Assembly: GCA_022315425.1 (NCBI GenBank)
Contig: JAIUPT010000021.1
Span: 310,001 to 374,000, forward strand
Source of the DNA: Pseudevernia furfuracea
Taxonomy: Eukaryota > Ascomycota > Lecanoromycetes > Lecanorales > Parmeliaceae
Length of the DNA: 64,000 nt
Direction of reading: 5' to 3'
The first letter of the stretch is position 1. Each line of letters starts with the position of its first letter. The translations under genes were made by a program, and so were the position numbers. This document shows positions 21,837-34,491 of this stretch, one piece after another. Below the pieces are notes generated by a model. That model did not search any database. It saw only the letters and a program-made list of their open reading frames with translations, and had not been told where the DNA came from.

Positions 21837-23131
21837 ATGGGCTTCATCAAAACCATTGGCGCGGCCTCGGCCCTCATCTCTCTCGCTTCTGCTGTCCCGG
21901 TTGAACTGGAGAAGCGCGGCGCGGCTTTCAGGCTCGACCAGACGGTACAAAAGCCATTCATGCTGTCTGGTCCGTCTGCTATGGCCAAAACCTACGCCAA
22001 ATATAATAAGGCAGTACCCGCTGTCATCGCCGCCGCTGCTGCGAACAATGATGGTACGGTGACCGCTAATCCGGAGGAATACGACGCTGAATACCTGTGC
22101 CCTGTGACCGTTGGTTCAACGAGTTTGAATCTGGACTTTGACACTGGGTCGTCTGACTTGTAAGCGGCAATTACAGGCACCCATAGCCCGCAAAGTTGCA
22201 AACACTGACTTCGAAAAGATGGGTGTTCTCAACCGAGCTTCCTGCAAACGAGCAGAGTGGCCACACTCTCTACAATCCGAGTTCCGGAAAAATAGACAGT
22301 GGAGAGACGTGGAGCATTTCCTATGGCGATGGCAGCAGTGCATCAGGCAACGTCTACTTTGATGAAGTCGTAGTTGGCGGTACCACCGTGACCAGCCAGG
22401 CTGTCGAGGCAGCGGAAACAGTCAGTGCAGAATTCGAGTCTGACGCCGCGAGTGATGGGCTGCTTGGCCTTGCATTCGATAGCATCAACACAGCGAGCCC
22501 AAACCAGGTGGCGACATTCTTCGAAAATGCTATACCCACTCTTGCTTCCCCTCTCTTCACTGCAAACTTGAAGAAAGGTAAGCCAGGCAACTACAACTTT
22601 GGCTACATCGATTCCAGCGAATACACTGGCAGTATCACTTACACTCCTGTAAACACCGCCAATGGCTTCTGGGAATTCACTGGAAGCGGGTATGCCGTTG
22701 GCTCTGGAAAGTTCGTCTCTTCCTCGATTGACGGCATCGCCGACACTGGTACTACGCTTCTGTATCTCCCGGCCGCAGCTGTCACAGCCTACTATTCCAA
22801 GGTCCCCGGTGCGACTAACAGTGCATCCCAAGGAGGTTACATCTTCCCTTGCTCGGCTACTCTACCAAGCATTACGCTCGGCATTGGAAGCTACAGGGCC
22901 GTTGTTCCAGGCACCTACATTAACTATGCCCCAGCAACTGGCAGCCGTAAGTTCTCACCCTTTCTCTGTTATTGGACATGTCCTAACAATCTTCCAGAAT
23001 GCTTCGGTGGTATTCAATCCAATGCCGGCATTGGCTTCTCCATTTATGGCGATATTTTCCTTAAGTCACAGTTCGTTGTATTCAACGGTGCCAGCACACC
23101 CGAGCTCGGATTTGCCGCCAAGCCAACTTAA
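21837..23131 (+). CDS. Secreted pepsin-like aspartic protease (penicillopepsin type)
   Basis: Extracellular acid endopeptidase. Exons 21837-22159, 22219-22946 and 22998-23131 give 394 residues. A signal peptide lies at residues 1-19 (ends ISLASA), a propeptide follows to about residue 75, and the mature enzyme probably begins near GTVTANPEEYDAEYL. Catalytic sites are DTGSSDLW (Asp near 102, split by intron 1) and DTGTTLLYLP (Asp near 283). The flap Tyr is in SYGDGSSASG. Two late Cys (FPCSATL and SQCFGG) can form the disulfide common in this family. The Cys in EYLCPVTVG stands where Thr is usual and is unpaired. Expression is typically induced at acid pH or by protein substrates, but no site for this is evident here. 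Confidence 0.93.
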
Positions 23132-23979
23132 GCAGGTCGGCGGATGAACAAAGCGAGAGCGTTTACGATCTTTAATCCTGTATTTCCCCTTATCTTCTCA
23201 CAACATCTGATAGGTCTACCGCGTGCATTGGATTCTTGAAATCATGTTGCATAATCTCACTGGAAATATCGGGTCATGTGGTGTACGAGCATATGAGGTT
23301 CCTTGCATTTGATTCGCGCGTACTCGTATATAAGGAGCATAGAAAAATGAAGGCATCTATCCAACCAGCGTAGACTCTGCTCGTTGAAGCGCTCGCTCAA
23401 GCTCAGCACCTACCGCATTGAGCTTTGCAGTGCCGAAGGTTTCCTGCGAGTCATCCGGGTACCATCGGGGCGATCCCTGAAATGCTTATCGCCTGCCACA
23501 ATCCACACGAAATCCGGCAATGTCTCGTCCGAGAAGAAATAAATTGCTCGTGTGCTTTTTTGCTCAAAAGACGGACAATGATCCACAGGACGTGCGCATG
23601 TCCCCCCAAATGCCGATCTCGAGACTTGCAGCCATCAAAGCATGATGACAGTGCACATACATGGGACTCATGAATGTCAAAGAAGTTCTGGCCCCGTGGG
23701 GTTACTTTGCTTAATCTTTTCGCATCTCGCAATACTGGGGTAAGCCAACTCAAAGTCACCGAAAGCCGCTTTCCCCAGAATCGCTAACCCGCAGGAGAAA
23801 ATCAGCAGAAAGGATCTCCGTCCGGCCCATCGGATGAATCGAACGACCAAAAGAAAAGGCGCACTCCTTTCAAACTCACTTGCCAAAGCTTGCCACCATG
23901 CACCCACCTCTTTTGAGCACCTGCCAAAGTCTTGCCAATGTTTTCATTACGTACATCCATCTCTTCTCGCTGACCGCCT
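23132..23979. other. Intergenic between convergent genes
   Basis: No conserved frame. It holds the 3' ends of the protease and of YPI1. Confidence 0.5.
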
Positions 23980-24597
23980 TCAGGGCTTCATCTCCGCCAC
24001 CTTGACCTTCGGCGCCGTCTCATAAGCATTCCTACCCTTTCTCTTCCCCCTGCCTTTCCCCTTGCCCCCTCCTCCTTCACTACTATGATCATGCCCACAG
24101 CCTTCGCCCAGCTCAGCGTGCTCGTGCCCCCGATTCCTTCCCTCCCCTTTCCCCTTCCCACCCATCCGTGCCCGACCATCATCGCCTCCACCGTCATCGC
24201 CGGCGGAATCGCTATCCGAAGATGCGTCGGAGTCGGAGTCGGATTCGGAGGAAGACTCGCCGACGGGGTGGGGGGCGTGGTAGATACAACAGACTGTGTT
24301 CCCGCATGGAATCAGTCTTCCGTCCGTCTAGATTCGGTTTCCCTCTCGTAATATGTATGGCAGCGGTGTAGACACGGGTGGAATGGACGCACCTTTGGAT
24401 CGTTTCCGCCCCAAACCCTCATTATCAACCACGTCTTCTGCCCACTGTATCCGCCTTCTGTTCTGTGGTGAGGGCGCCGTAGCGCGCAGGCGGAGAACAG
24501 GTGTTGAGGTGAGGGTTTGGGTTGCTGTGGTGGTGGTCGTGGTGGTCGTAGGATGGTTGCGGGATGAGGGGTTTGGTTTACGTATTGGAGGGGGCAT
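23980..24597 (-). CDS. YPI1: Type 1 phosphatase regulator YPI1 (Inhibitor-3 / PPP1R11 family)
   Basis: Binds and regulates protein phosphatase 1 (Glc7) in the nucleus. Exons 24597-24393 and 24293-23980 give about 172 residues. A Thr/Pro-rich start is followed by RLRATAPS, the PP1-docking segment RRIQWAEDVVDNEGLGR, then KVCCIYHAPHPVGESS, an acidic Ser/Asp run, GRARMGG, a His/Gly-rich part with GCGHDH, and a basic KGKGRGKRKGR tail ending KVKVAEMKP. The order CC-IY, GESS-acidic, GCGH matches human PPP1R11. The intron falls between K and VCCIY, and both borders are canonical. The ATG at 24597 is the first in frame after an upstream stop. Confidence 0.88.
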
Positions 24598-25330
24598 TGT
24601 GCGGGGAAGGACGGTTTCAATGTGGGGACTCGGGTTGAGATGAGCGAGGAAGAAGCTTGATATTGCAAGTAGGGATCAAGAGATTGCTGAATAGATTTTT
24701 ATCGAGGAAAATGTGGAGAGGCGATGAGTTCTTTGTCGACAGGAAGGTTAGCCCTGAAAGCTTGATAGTGTGAGGATTGCTCATACGTCGAGGACCCGAG
24801 GACCCGAGGACTCCTCCCCACCTCCCCTCCATCAACTCGTACAACATAAGGTAGATAGTCACCACGTCTCAAACGGTCTGTTTCCATGGTTTACTCCTGG
24901 TGAGGAGTCTAGACACAAGCATTACGGAAGTCTCAATCACAAGTCTATCTGCTCTGCACGCCCTCACAAGGAATCAGTATACGGGGTGAAAGCCCAATCT
25001 CTTATCCAATCTCAATACCTGATCGTGCCTTCAGTCAGTGTTTAAAACTCTGAGTGAGGCTCTATCCATACGCGCTATCCTGGATCCACGTCCCAGCTAG
25101 AGCTTGCACTACCTCATCTTCTACCCTCAAGGATATTCTTGTTGCCGAAAGTCCTACGATTCTTCTCAACATTTCGCTCCCCGTTTCAGCTGTTCCTCAC
25201 CTCCTCATTCTTGTTCTTTAAAAGACACTCAAGATCTGGAGTCGGACGCTGCGGCTCGCTTTCTTGCTCCAAGCCTTATTGCTCTACGTATTAAGGTGTC
25301 CATTCAGCAATCCTAGGGCTACCGAACACC
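24598..25330. other. Intergenic, divergent promoter region
   Basis: No conserved frame. It separates YPI1 (minus) from the next plus-strand gene. Confidence 0.5.
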
Positions 25331-26403
25331 ATGCCTCGTCAGCAAAGACCAGCTTTCGAGCTAGCTGTGACTGCCAGCCCTCTCTTCAAACTCGCTTCGG
25401 AGGTCCGCATTATGATCTACGAACTGTTGCTCATTCAGGAGGGGGGCATGTCCATCACCAGCGACATCTTCGCGCGCAGAGACTATGGAAGAACAGGTTC
25501 CAGACCGTACAAATGTATGTTTTGCGGGCACGCCCTCCTGAGTGAAGACGGCTGTGTGCAGCATGTCGCAAAGCATCACGGCCGCGCAAACCCGGGCTAT
25601 CAGCGACCGTTCCGACCTCTTCTTCCCGTGGTTTCAACGTCGCTCCTCCGGACTTGTCGTCTCATCCGGCTTGAAGCCAGCCCCATTCTCTATTCGAGGA
25701 ACAATTTCCATTTCTCTGATCCCACTACTGTATGTACTTTCGGAGTTCATTTTTTCTCTTTTGGGCCAAATCTTGAGTCTTGAGAGTGTATACTCTCTAG
25801 ACATGTTCCAAGACTCAATATTCCCCGTCTAATAGGCAAATCTAACTCCAAATAATAATTCAGGCGAGCAACTTCCGCTGGGGCACTGATTGCGCACACG
25901 CTGGGGCAACCCAGGAGATCGGCATCGTTTTTGGCTCCCATTTTTACAGAAGGGTCACACCATGGGTGACATATTTCACAAAACGGACGCTCAGTCTCTT
26001 CCAAGAATTCCCTCATCTCAAGCGTATGACAATCAATCTCGATATGTGGATCGGAGTAGAGAGTGCTACTCTTCTACGCTCGATGTCAGAAAGGTTCAGA
26101 GAGAGGTCTCAGGGGCTGGACTGGGTTCTCGTTTTGATGCTGAATGATGAAGAGGTGCTGGACTGCTTTCAGCCATTAGTGGACAGAGAAGATGACTCCA
26201 AAGATGGCGGAAAGGAGGTGCGAAGGCATGTCTGGACAACTGCGACAGGCGGTCCGTGGAAAGATGCCTTACTTTGGTGGGGATCTTCGGGTGAATCATT
26301 GCCTCACAAGTACAGAGTGCTTAGGGATCAATCGCAGCAACAAGTACTAAGCGATTGGACCGACGACGGGGGCTCTCAGCAGCTGACAATCCCTGCTTCG
26401 TGA
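25331..26403 (+). CDS. DUF7730/2EXR-like orphan with one C2H2 zinc finger
   Basis: Exons 25331-25729 and 25864-26403 give about 312 residues. The start resembles fungal orphan proteins of the DUF7730/2EXR type: SPLFKLASEVRIMIYELLL, later LLRTCRLIRLEASPILYSRNNFHF. Between them lies CMFCGHALLSEDG followed by CVQHVAKHH, which fits C-x2-C-x12-H-x3-H, a classical C2H2 finger. Exon 2 carries VTYFTKRTLSLFQEFPHLKR and a Trp-rich end. The intron is supported by continuous family-like text on both sides. Function is unknown; the finger suggests DNA, RNA or protein binding. Confidence 0.7.
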
Positions 26404-28444
26404 CTTCCACGAGAGCAGACAGTTTACAGGTAGGCGTTATGTCGTTCAAAGGATAGCAAATCGATACTGCATAGGAAGAATGGATTTGTATGCTTCTGAC
26501 TAGCCTTGCGAGACAAAATTGCCCAACATCTTTGCATCGTTGAAGCCAGCTAATTTATAGCAAAGAGGGTTCCGCTGAGAAAATCTCTCTCCCCTATACA
26601 GTCTCAGTAGTCAAATCAACAAATGTAATCTATACGTAGAACATTTATATACATGAATAAGTCTTCTTGGGATTGCGATTTCAGTGCAGCGAGAATATAG
26701 TCCCGATCTATAAACTTTCTCTACTATATCTAGTACTCTGTACTTGTTGGTTTGACCACAGAGACTGTACGGAGTAGGGGGGGGGGGGGTTTTCTCAGTG
26801 CCAAGGAATCTAGACACACGCTAATATCATGTCAAAACTCCCACTTATTGGTTCTGACCTTTGCCATCATCCCACCTCGTGAACACTGCCATCTTATAGA
26901 ATACTCTCTTCTCAACCAGATTTCCTTCCTGGGGTCCGCACCGTTCAACCATAGTCCATGCCTGCCGTCATCTGGTACCTACACGAGTCTTACATTTGGA
27001 ACTGCAGCGCCTTAACAGAAAAGTACAAGCTTCACTGTATTTCAGGCCTGTAGTTAGCTTGTATTCCCGCGTCGCTGTCTGTTTCGCTAGAAATATCTCC
27101 ATAAACAATCCAAAGCTTCGTTTTGGGAAGAGTATTTTCTTCCGGAAGCCATGGCACGCAGCAAAAGGAAGGACCTGCACTTGAGATGGCCGTTGGCCTC
27201 TCAAATGCACTCTTCTTTGAGTCTTCACTCCCGAGAGAGATCCGTTATCATGATATATATATACAATACACAGCTGTTTGCACAGCGCCGCCGAGGAGAT
27301 CCTAGTATGTACCCAAGCAACCATATTCAAGTTGCCAAAAGAAGCAAGCAAACAATGGAGTTTTGGGATTTCACTTACTTAACGAGCCCTGCGCAAATCC
27401 GTGGGCGCTCTTTTTTAAGGACGGGCTCGGAAAACATCAAATTCTCATGGTGTGGGATGGCCCAAACATCCTGAACAAGTTCGAAACATCAAATTCTCAT
27501 GGTGGGATGGGCCCAAAAAACATCCTGAACGAGGTCCCGAGCCTTTTTTTGGGCCTGCAATCCTTTCAGGGACGTGTGTCGGGTTGCTTTCATATCATGA
27601 TGAAGCCACTCCACCACTTTTATCGATCCAAATAGTTTTCTTCGCTTCGAAAGAGGCAGCTTGCGCCCGAATTCCTTTTCCAACGTTGGTCTGCAAAAGA
27701 TCAGGCTCAAGCTAGCTCCTTTACTGTAATCGAGAGGGGGGGTCCACAGACTTAACTCGTATGCCCGTTCGCGAGGCACGAGACTACCCAGGATTCAATA
27801 AAGGAAAAGCTTTTTATGGCAGGAAGCCCCTTGGTGGCAATACATACTTCACGGGAAAAACAAATTCCAATCTGGCCAACTGACTTCCCCACAATCTCGG
27901 GGCAATAATCACCATCACTTTTGGGCCCGAGGACTGGGGTGTGTGGCTTGTACAACACATGACGTGAGGTCAAACTTCGAACAGTTTCGCCAAAACGCAT
28001 CTGCAGGCTTGATTGGCTCCCAAGTGATCGGAACTGAACGTGATCCGGCAACACTTAAGTATCTCTATTCAGGTGTAGAAAGGGCAGATGAGGGTTCATG
28101 GCCGCAAAGGCGTGCAGACGCAGATCACGGAGTACAAAGAGTACATTGGGGCTTGCTAGGGAAAGAAGCCCCATGTAACCCAACGCCATGTACTGGAGAC
28201 GCATGGTAGACGGACAACTTCTAGGCAAGGGGTTTTCCGCTCCTTGAGTCCTTGCTGCAGACAGCGACCCCCTTGCATCGGCCTCGCCGTGCCGCAAAGA
28301 CTGTATGTACCCATCATTAAATAGTTGCTCCTATCCACTCTTCTCAATAATCCACAAAAACAAGCCAAATTTCTTTTCATCACGGTTCAAGCCACGGCTT
28401 TCCCTCCCTTCCCCTGCCCCAAACCGCCTCCAATCTCCAACGAC
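26404..28444. other. Gene-poor stretch with a short direct repeat
   Basis: No recognisable protein. It contains a poly-G run near 26779-26790, a ~47-base direct repeat at 27430-27530 and several C/G-rich runs. Confidence 0.5.
27430..27530. repeat. Direct repeat of about 47 bases, two copies
   Basis: Both copies carry ACATCAAATTCTCATGGTG, then GGGATGG, CCCAAA and CATCCTGAAC. The first runs 27430-27476, the second 27483-27530. They differ by small indels. GGGCTCGG before and CCCGAGCC after the pair are mutually complementary, so the block may fold. Confidence 0.85.
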
Positions 28445-28794
28445 ATGTCAGACCAGCCCGAACCCACCCCCGAAGTGAAACCCGAGCAGCCCGAACCCAC
28501 CACCGAGCAGCCCGAACCATCCCCGCAATTTAAAGCCGCAAGGGCGATTTTTCTGCATCAACTCTGGCTGTGCTTCATGGTCCTCATCCCCGGCTACGTC
28601 CTCTGGCTCCAGGACGACGGCTCCAGGACGACGGCTTCTGGACGTGGGTCTGCTTGTCCGTCCTGTTCGTTTTTGGCGCGGTGCCGATACTCTTTTCCGT
28701 GGCGTTTTGTTTGGGGCTGGTGGAGATGCCGGGCCGGTTGAGGGTTTTGGGGAGAGGCTACGGTGGTGACGGGGAGTGCGGGCATCAGGTTTAG
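28445..28794 (+). pseudogene. Small membrane-protein gene frameshifted by a 14-bp duplication
   Basis: The frame starts MSDQPEPTPEVKPEQ, a Pro/Glu repeat of about 30 residues, and enters a membrane helix (FLHQLWLCFMVLIPGYVLW). At 28607-28634 the 14-mer CTCCAGGACGACGG occurs twice in tandem. Reading one copy only, a second helix (VCLSVLFVFGAVPILFSVAF) follows in frame and the protein ends at 28794. Reading both copies shifts the frame and gives a Cys/Arg-rich tail to 28741. I therefore infer a two-helix protein of about 110 residues disrupted by a recent duplication, or a duplication artefact. Family unknown. Confidence 0.55.
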
Positions 28795-31084
28795 TGGCAG
28801 GTGAGGGGGGTGGAATGGGCTGGAGTGGCAAGGAGGGCTGTGGAATTTGGTGAGGGGTTCGGGGGAGAAGATGGTTGGGTGAGATGGTTTGACCCGGTCA
28901 TGTTTGTGTGGGGAGAGGGGTGTTTCCTTGAAGAGAAGACTCGCCAGACCTCTTTGCTCTCTTTAGCCAATGGCACGCATGCACGGACTTTGATGTGTTT
29001 TGCGTGTGTAGATAGCGACGACTTGATCAAGTTAGAACGACGATGAAGGACAAGAAATATCCCCTGCACCAGCCCGTTTCGAGGAGATAGCACGCACTGA
29101 TGCAAGTCGAGGGATCCATCTTTCTTGCCATCGCGCGATCGTCGTTCCGTTCGAGTTCGGGCGTGGAATGGGTAGCGGTGTGTAAACTCGTCCAGCTCTT
29201 TCGTTGCGGGAGAGTGAATTGAGGCTTCCGCGAGAAGCCTGTGCGGAGATCTAGCACGACGTCCTGATTGCGAGCTCGGAGAAACGGGGAGCTTCCTCCG
29301 GCCTCGACATTACTTACCGATCGACCAATGGGGCAGGACGGAAACGCTACCCCAAAGGTTGACTTTGGGCCAACGAAGCGGTGATTTGGAAGGCTTCAGT
29401 GAATACAGCAAGAGCATAGGATTGAGGAGGGATCTTCGATGTCTCCATGCAGCAGAGGCCAGCCTGATGGTGTGGAAATGAACAAGTCGATAGCCGTGAG
29501 CTTCACAGTCCCTGTGATTTCTTCCTATATTTATATAATGTTGTGTACTTCACGAGTGTACGGAGGTAGACACATTCTATCGATAAGAGACTAGTCAGGG
29601 TATCGGTTCAAAACACATTGGTTGAATGAGGAAGGAGATTCTAAAATGAACGACGGTCTCATACCACCTTCTCGTGTTGTTCCTTTGGCTGGCACAGAGA
29701 TGGCCAGCGAAAGGGCTGCTGTCGATACAAATGGAGATTCCTTGCGGTGAAAAGAGGCAGAAAATGTTTGCTGCAGAGTAGAGTAATGAAGTTAGTCGAA
29801 GGGTAATCCGCCAAGCTTCTTCCTTGGCATTGCGAGGGCCAGGGGCACTAAAAGCGAACCATCTTTCATCATTGTCAATCTGGAGGCAATGGAGTTAGAG
29901 AATGAAGACACAATATCAAGCACGTGGGCATGTCGTACACCACCAGTACGGAGTAGTGAATTTGACTCAAGTACTCGGTACTGTATGTAGGTACGAATCT
30001 CCTTGCTTCAAAAATAGAAAGTGGTGTGGAGGTGACCGTGCGCTCAGTGGTTCGGTTGGCGGCATTATGCAGTCAGGCAACAATTTGTCATGCAAAGTGC
30101 TGCAAAGTTGCTGCAAAGTGCTGCAAGTCATGCAGGTTTCACGTCAAGGTTACCGCTTTAGGGAAAAGAGGAAAAGAGGAAAAGAGGAATAGACAAGAGG
30201 TTTGATCCATGAAGGAAGAAAGGCACAGCCTGATTCCTTCCTCGCAACATTGTATAAATTGGGCTCCGTGCCTTTGAGGAGAATAATCTCACTGTAGAGT
30301 GTAGAGTAGAAGGAAGCGGGGGGGCAGTCGCGAAAACTTGTATGAAAGCCGTTGCGCGCGCGCCGTACCTGGGAAAGGCTGGGATCAAGCTTTGGGGCGG
30401 TACCTTACCGGTCCCTGAATTAGCGCCGGAAATGTTCGCTTGGCTCAGCGGCATTTTTCTTTCTTTTCTTTTTTTTTTTTCTTTTTGTAATCGCATCAAC
30501 TCCTTTCACATGTCAAGGGTATAGTGGATACACACCAAAGTATAGTACCTCTATGGACCAGTCTATCGGGTTCTATCCGTAAGTAATGTCTACGGTGTAG
30601 AGTAATGGCGACTTGGGTGAGAGTAAGGTTAAAACCAAAAGATACCCCTGTCACTTGTAAGATTGCGACCAACTTTAGCCCGCATCAGCCCGCATTTAGT
30701 TCATCGATCCTCCACCCCTGAGCCAAGCCGCCCGTCTCTCTTGCTCTTGTACTCTTCAACCTCCACAAGCCAAGCACAGAACCACACAATCATCGTCAAG
30801 CAACTGCTAGCCACCCTCATTTTGCTGCCCATTCATTCTTTTGCAGAGAAAAAAAAAACCCATATCATATACACACCTTCCTTTATTATCCTTCTCACTC
30901 TCATTCCTTCTTTCCCATTCGACCTAGTCATTCATTAATTGAGAAACACAAACAAAGCACAAAGCGCGTACTTTAAATAATACCTCATCCGGCAAACACT
31001 CTCGACAACAGAAATGCAGTGAACAGCCTACCAGTCCGAAGCTACTCTTGGGCTCATCCCCCACGAAAGAAAACCATATCCATC
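28795..31084. other. Gene-poor stretch
   Basis: No recognisable protein. Small repeats occur: CTGCAAAGT/TGCTGCAAAG-type units near 30095-30135 and (GGAAAAGA)3 near 30161-30187. A pyrimidine tract at 30460-30486 and an A-run near 30848 precede the next gene. Confidence 0.5.
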
Positions 31085-33496
31085 ATGCCTCGACAATCGC
31101 AGCGCAGCCATCTCGGCCTCCACCTCCGCAAAAGACTTCCCACCGCCATTGCTTTGCCAGAACCTGTCTCCGTCAAGAACCTCGTCGACAAGCCTCTCTC
31201 TGCACTCTCAGCATTCTTCAAACGTGATAATTGCAGCGGCTCCAACAGCTCAACTCCTGGCTGCCAGAAACCTACGGACGCGAGCAATGTCACTCTACCC
31301 GTTGCCCTCGCCGTCGTAATCCCAATTGCAATCGCTATTGCCATCTTCATCTACCTTCACCGCAAACATGTCAAAAAGCTTCGCCGCGAAGATGCCAATG
31401 ACCCACACAAGTCTTTGGACTTCGGCTGGGACCCAACTAGCAAAGCGCGTGCCAATACCAAGAAGGGCAGGAAGAATAAACCCGAAATGGTCACCACTGA
31501 TCTTGCTGAGGAGAAAGCCTCGCGCCGTGAGCGTGGCATGTCAATGGATATGGACATCAGTAGCCCTTACTTGTTGCCCCCTGGCCTCGGCGGCTCTCGC
31601 GAGTCATTGCATTCTATGTCACGGACCATGCACCACCAAGACGACCGATACAGGCCTGCTACCACGTATATCCCCGGCGACACTACCTCGGTTCACTCCT
31701 ACAGGACTGGACGGAGAGGCGCCGACGACTCATCAAGCTATGCCGGCTCCGCTTCAACCAGGCGTAGCCCTGGCGATGACATGAAAAACGACCTGCTTGG
31801 AAATGCGCAAAGGATGTCGAGGTCCATGCCACCCGTCAATCCATCTCCGGCTTCCCAAATCCAAGTACCAGAAGCAGCACAGCAACCCCCTCGCAAAGCA
31901 TCACCTTCGGACCCTCAGAGCGCAGGCCCTGCCCCTAACTTTCCTTTGCTTGATACCCCTCGAGATTCGTACATGGACAAGAATGGTGCCGATCTTCGGA
32001 AGAGCAACAACTACCTTGGTGCTTTCATCCATAGCAGAGACCCCTCCACTGATGTCCTTAGCCGAGACTTTGCATCTCCAAAAAGTGAATATGCGACTCC
32101 CAATGAGTTTCCTTCAACTCCCTCGTCCACGGTCCAGCAGACCGCTCCTTCATCATCGCTCCAGCAGCCTGGCCCGTCTTCGACGCTCCAGCGAACCTCT
32201 AGTCGAAAGAGCCCTCCGCCAAACGTCAGTACACAAGCTCCCACATCGCGATCGCCACCACCAAACATCACAGAGGTTCCCTCTGCAAGAAGCTCCTTGT
32301 CGAGACCACCAAGGAAGCAATCCCTACGTTCTTCTACAGAGCAAGCTCATTACGAGAACTTTCTGGACGATGCAAGCGATTATGGTGATGGTTTTCAAGT
32401 GGTGCCCCCATCGCTGCGAAGCTCGCAGGCCTCGCAGCACGAATTAAATCGTCAATCAAGTCAAGCTTATATGCCCCCAATCCACGAACACGGTCTTGGC
32501 GTTGAAGAAGGACACCATCCAAGCGTCGATCCCCACAGATCATCCATGGGGTTTCGACCTCTCCCACCAGATGATCCCACAGACAATCCAGAACAGCGGG
32601 CGAACCGAATCAGGTCTTTCTACAAAGAGTACTTCGATGATTCCCGACCAGGGCCAATGCGCGCCGCGGGAGACTACTATGAGGACTACGACCAACAGTA
32701 CCTTGGTGATGGAGCCACCTTCGATCCAGTGTCTGGCCGATTTGTTACCTCGCAACCTCAATACGCCGAACCATATGATCAACCTCGCGGTCGACCGTAT
32801 GCCGAGCCATATGGTCGACGAGCCATGACACCGCCACCGCGTGCACCGCCAGGTTACGGACGCCGACATGCTGCTACAATGTCTGGCAGTAGTAGAGTGA
32901 TGCCTCCAAGGTCCCGAGCTCAATCGTCTCACTCTGGTCGCTTCGGCCCTTCTGGCCGTGGCACTCCACAGAAACAGGTCCCTCCACCACAACCATTGAA
33001 CGTTCTCCCGTCTCCTCATCTTTTGAAAGGAGACACCTTCCTACCAATGGACTTTGCACCTCCCACGACAGCTAGAGAGCGTCAAGCTGGTCGTTCAGAA
33101 AGCCCGCGTGGAGGATTGAGGCCATACTCGCCAATTGTTCCAGCTCACCTGCCCCTCGTCTCCTCATTCGACGACCTGGCCCCAATGCCTAGCCCGTAAG
33201 TTCCCCATGCTTCTTTCATGAGAGATCATACTCACTCCTCAAATTTCAGTCATCTACTCCGGGGTTCTGGAACCTTCACTGCGCTAGACTTCGCCCCACC
33301 TCCTCGTTTTAGGAACAACGATGCCGCCTCCGACTCTGGCTCAATCCGCAGCAACCACAGCGGTGTATCAGCACGGACAAACCAGAGCATACGCGCTGGT
33401 GCATATCGTGTCAGTCGCATACCGAAGGAGTTTGTTGGTACGAAAGAAGATCTCAACGAAGCTCTGAAGCCGCAATGGAACATGCATGCATTATAG
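31085..33496 (+). CDS. Single-pass membrane protein with long disordered cytoplasmic tail
   Basis: Exons 31085-33195 and 33250-33496 give about 785 residues. A short N-terminal part with two Cys (DNCSGSNSSTPGC) precedes one membrane helix (VALAVVIPIAIAIAIFIYL, about 80-99), then a basic stop-transfer stretch KHVKKLRRED and the conserved DPHKSLDFGWDP. The rest is Ser/Pro/Gln-rich and disordered. The last 90 residues are conserved-looking: GTFTALDFAPPPRF and RIPKEFVGTKEDLNEALKPQW. This layout is common to an Ascomycota family resembling Skg6/Tos2-type polarity proteins, but I only see the layout, not a firm match. No cleavable signal peptide is evident. Confidence 0.75.
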
Positions 33497-34011
33497 ATAC
33501 TTTTGCTTTTGGTCCAGCATGATCGCATAGCATCTCGTCAGGGTTGCCGCGCAACCTTGTCGAGCGGTGGAACTATAATGAAGAGACGTACAGACGTACA
33601 TGGCTTGTACAGCATATTGTTATCTACAGTATTCAACAAAAGATATAGAGCTAGGGGATAATTTTGAGGGTGTTCATATGGAATCTGTGGAGCTCATCAT
33701 TGAGGATATGTATGGATGGAGAGGTCTACTTCGCTTCTAATGTAATCATATTCTAGAGCTACTGGGCTAGCAGATCAATACAAAGACTGCTACCCTCATT
33801 TCCACGCATTGTGCTACCTGCAACGGTGTAGTCTGCCTAGAAGCAATGGTCGGTCTTCAAGCTCTTCCTCTCGCTCCGGACTCGACGCATCCGTTTGGTA
33901 TTCAACGCAACAGCCCCGTTCCTGTTTCAGCACCATGTCCCTACCTCTATCTCCCTACCTCTATCTCCCTCCCTCTCCATCTCCCTCTCCATCTCCCTCT
34001 CCAACCCCCAA
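33497..34011. other. Intergenic; CTCCAT/CTATCTCC pyrimidine repeats
   Basis: No gene seen. CCCTACCTCTAT and CTCCCTCTCCAT units repeat between about 33940 and 34005, beside the 3' end of the next gene. Confidence 0.6.
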
Positions 34012-34456
34012 TCACATGAAATCATCCTCGTCGAACCCCTCCTCGTTACTCCTCCCCCCCTCCGCCATCAGGTCCTCATACCCCTTGTCCCGCCGCTCCT
34101 TCTCCTCCCTCCGCTCCCGCGCCACCCGCTCCTCCTCCTTCTGCCTCCTGTCGTTCTCGGCCCGCTTCCGGGCCCGCTGCCGCGCCAGGTGGGCCTCCTT
34201 GTCGGCGGGGAGGTCGTCGGCGGGGCGGACCCGGCGCGTCTTGTCCAGGCGGTTGATGGTGGGGTTGTGGCGGGTGGGGACGAGGTGTTTTTTGGTCTGG
34301 TGGGGGGGGGGTTAGTGAGGTGTGATGGGGGTATATATGGAGGGGGGGGGGGGGATATGTGGATTGGAGGTTGGAAGATTGGAAGGTAGAGGGAGGAGGA
34401 GGAGAGGGAGGAGGAGGAGGAGGAGGAGGAGAGGGAGAGGGGGATGAAGGATGTAG

Positions 34457-34491
<35 letters not shown>

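Noticed and set aside
24312..24668. 118-codon frame overlapping YPI1 exon 1
   Set aside because: Different frame on the same strand; the YPI1 frame carries the conserved RRIQWAEDVVDNEG and CCIYH segments.
31797..32447. 216-codon plus frame inside the one-TM protein gene
   Set aside because: An off-frame product of a Ser/Pro-rich coding sequence.
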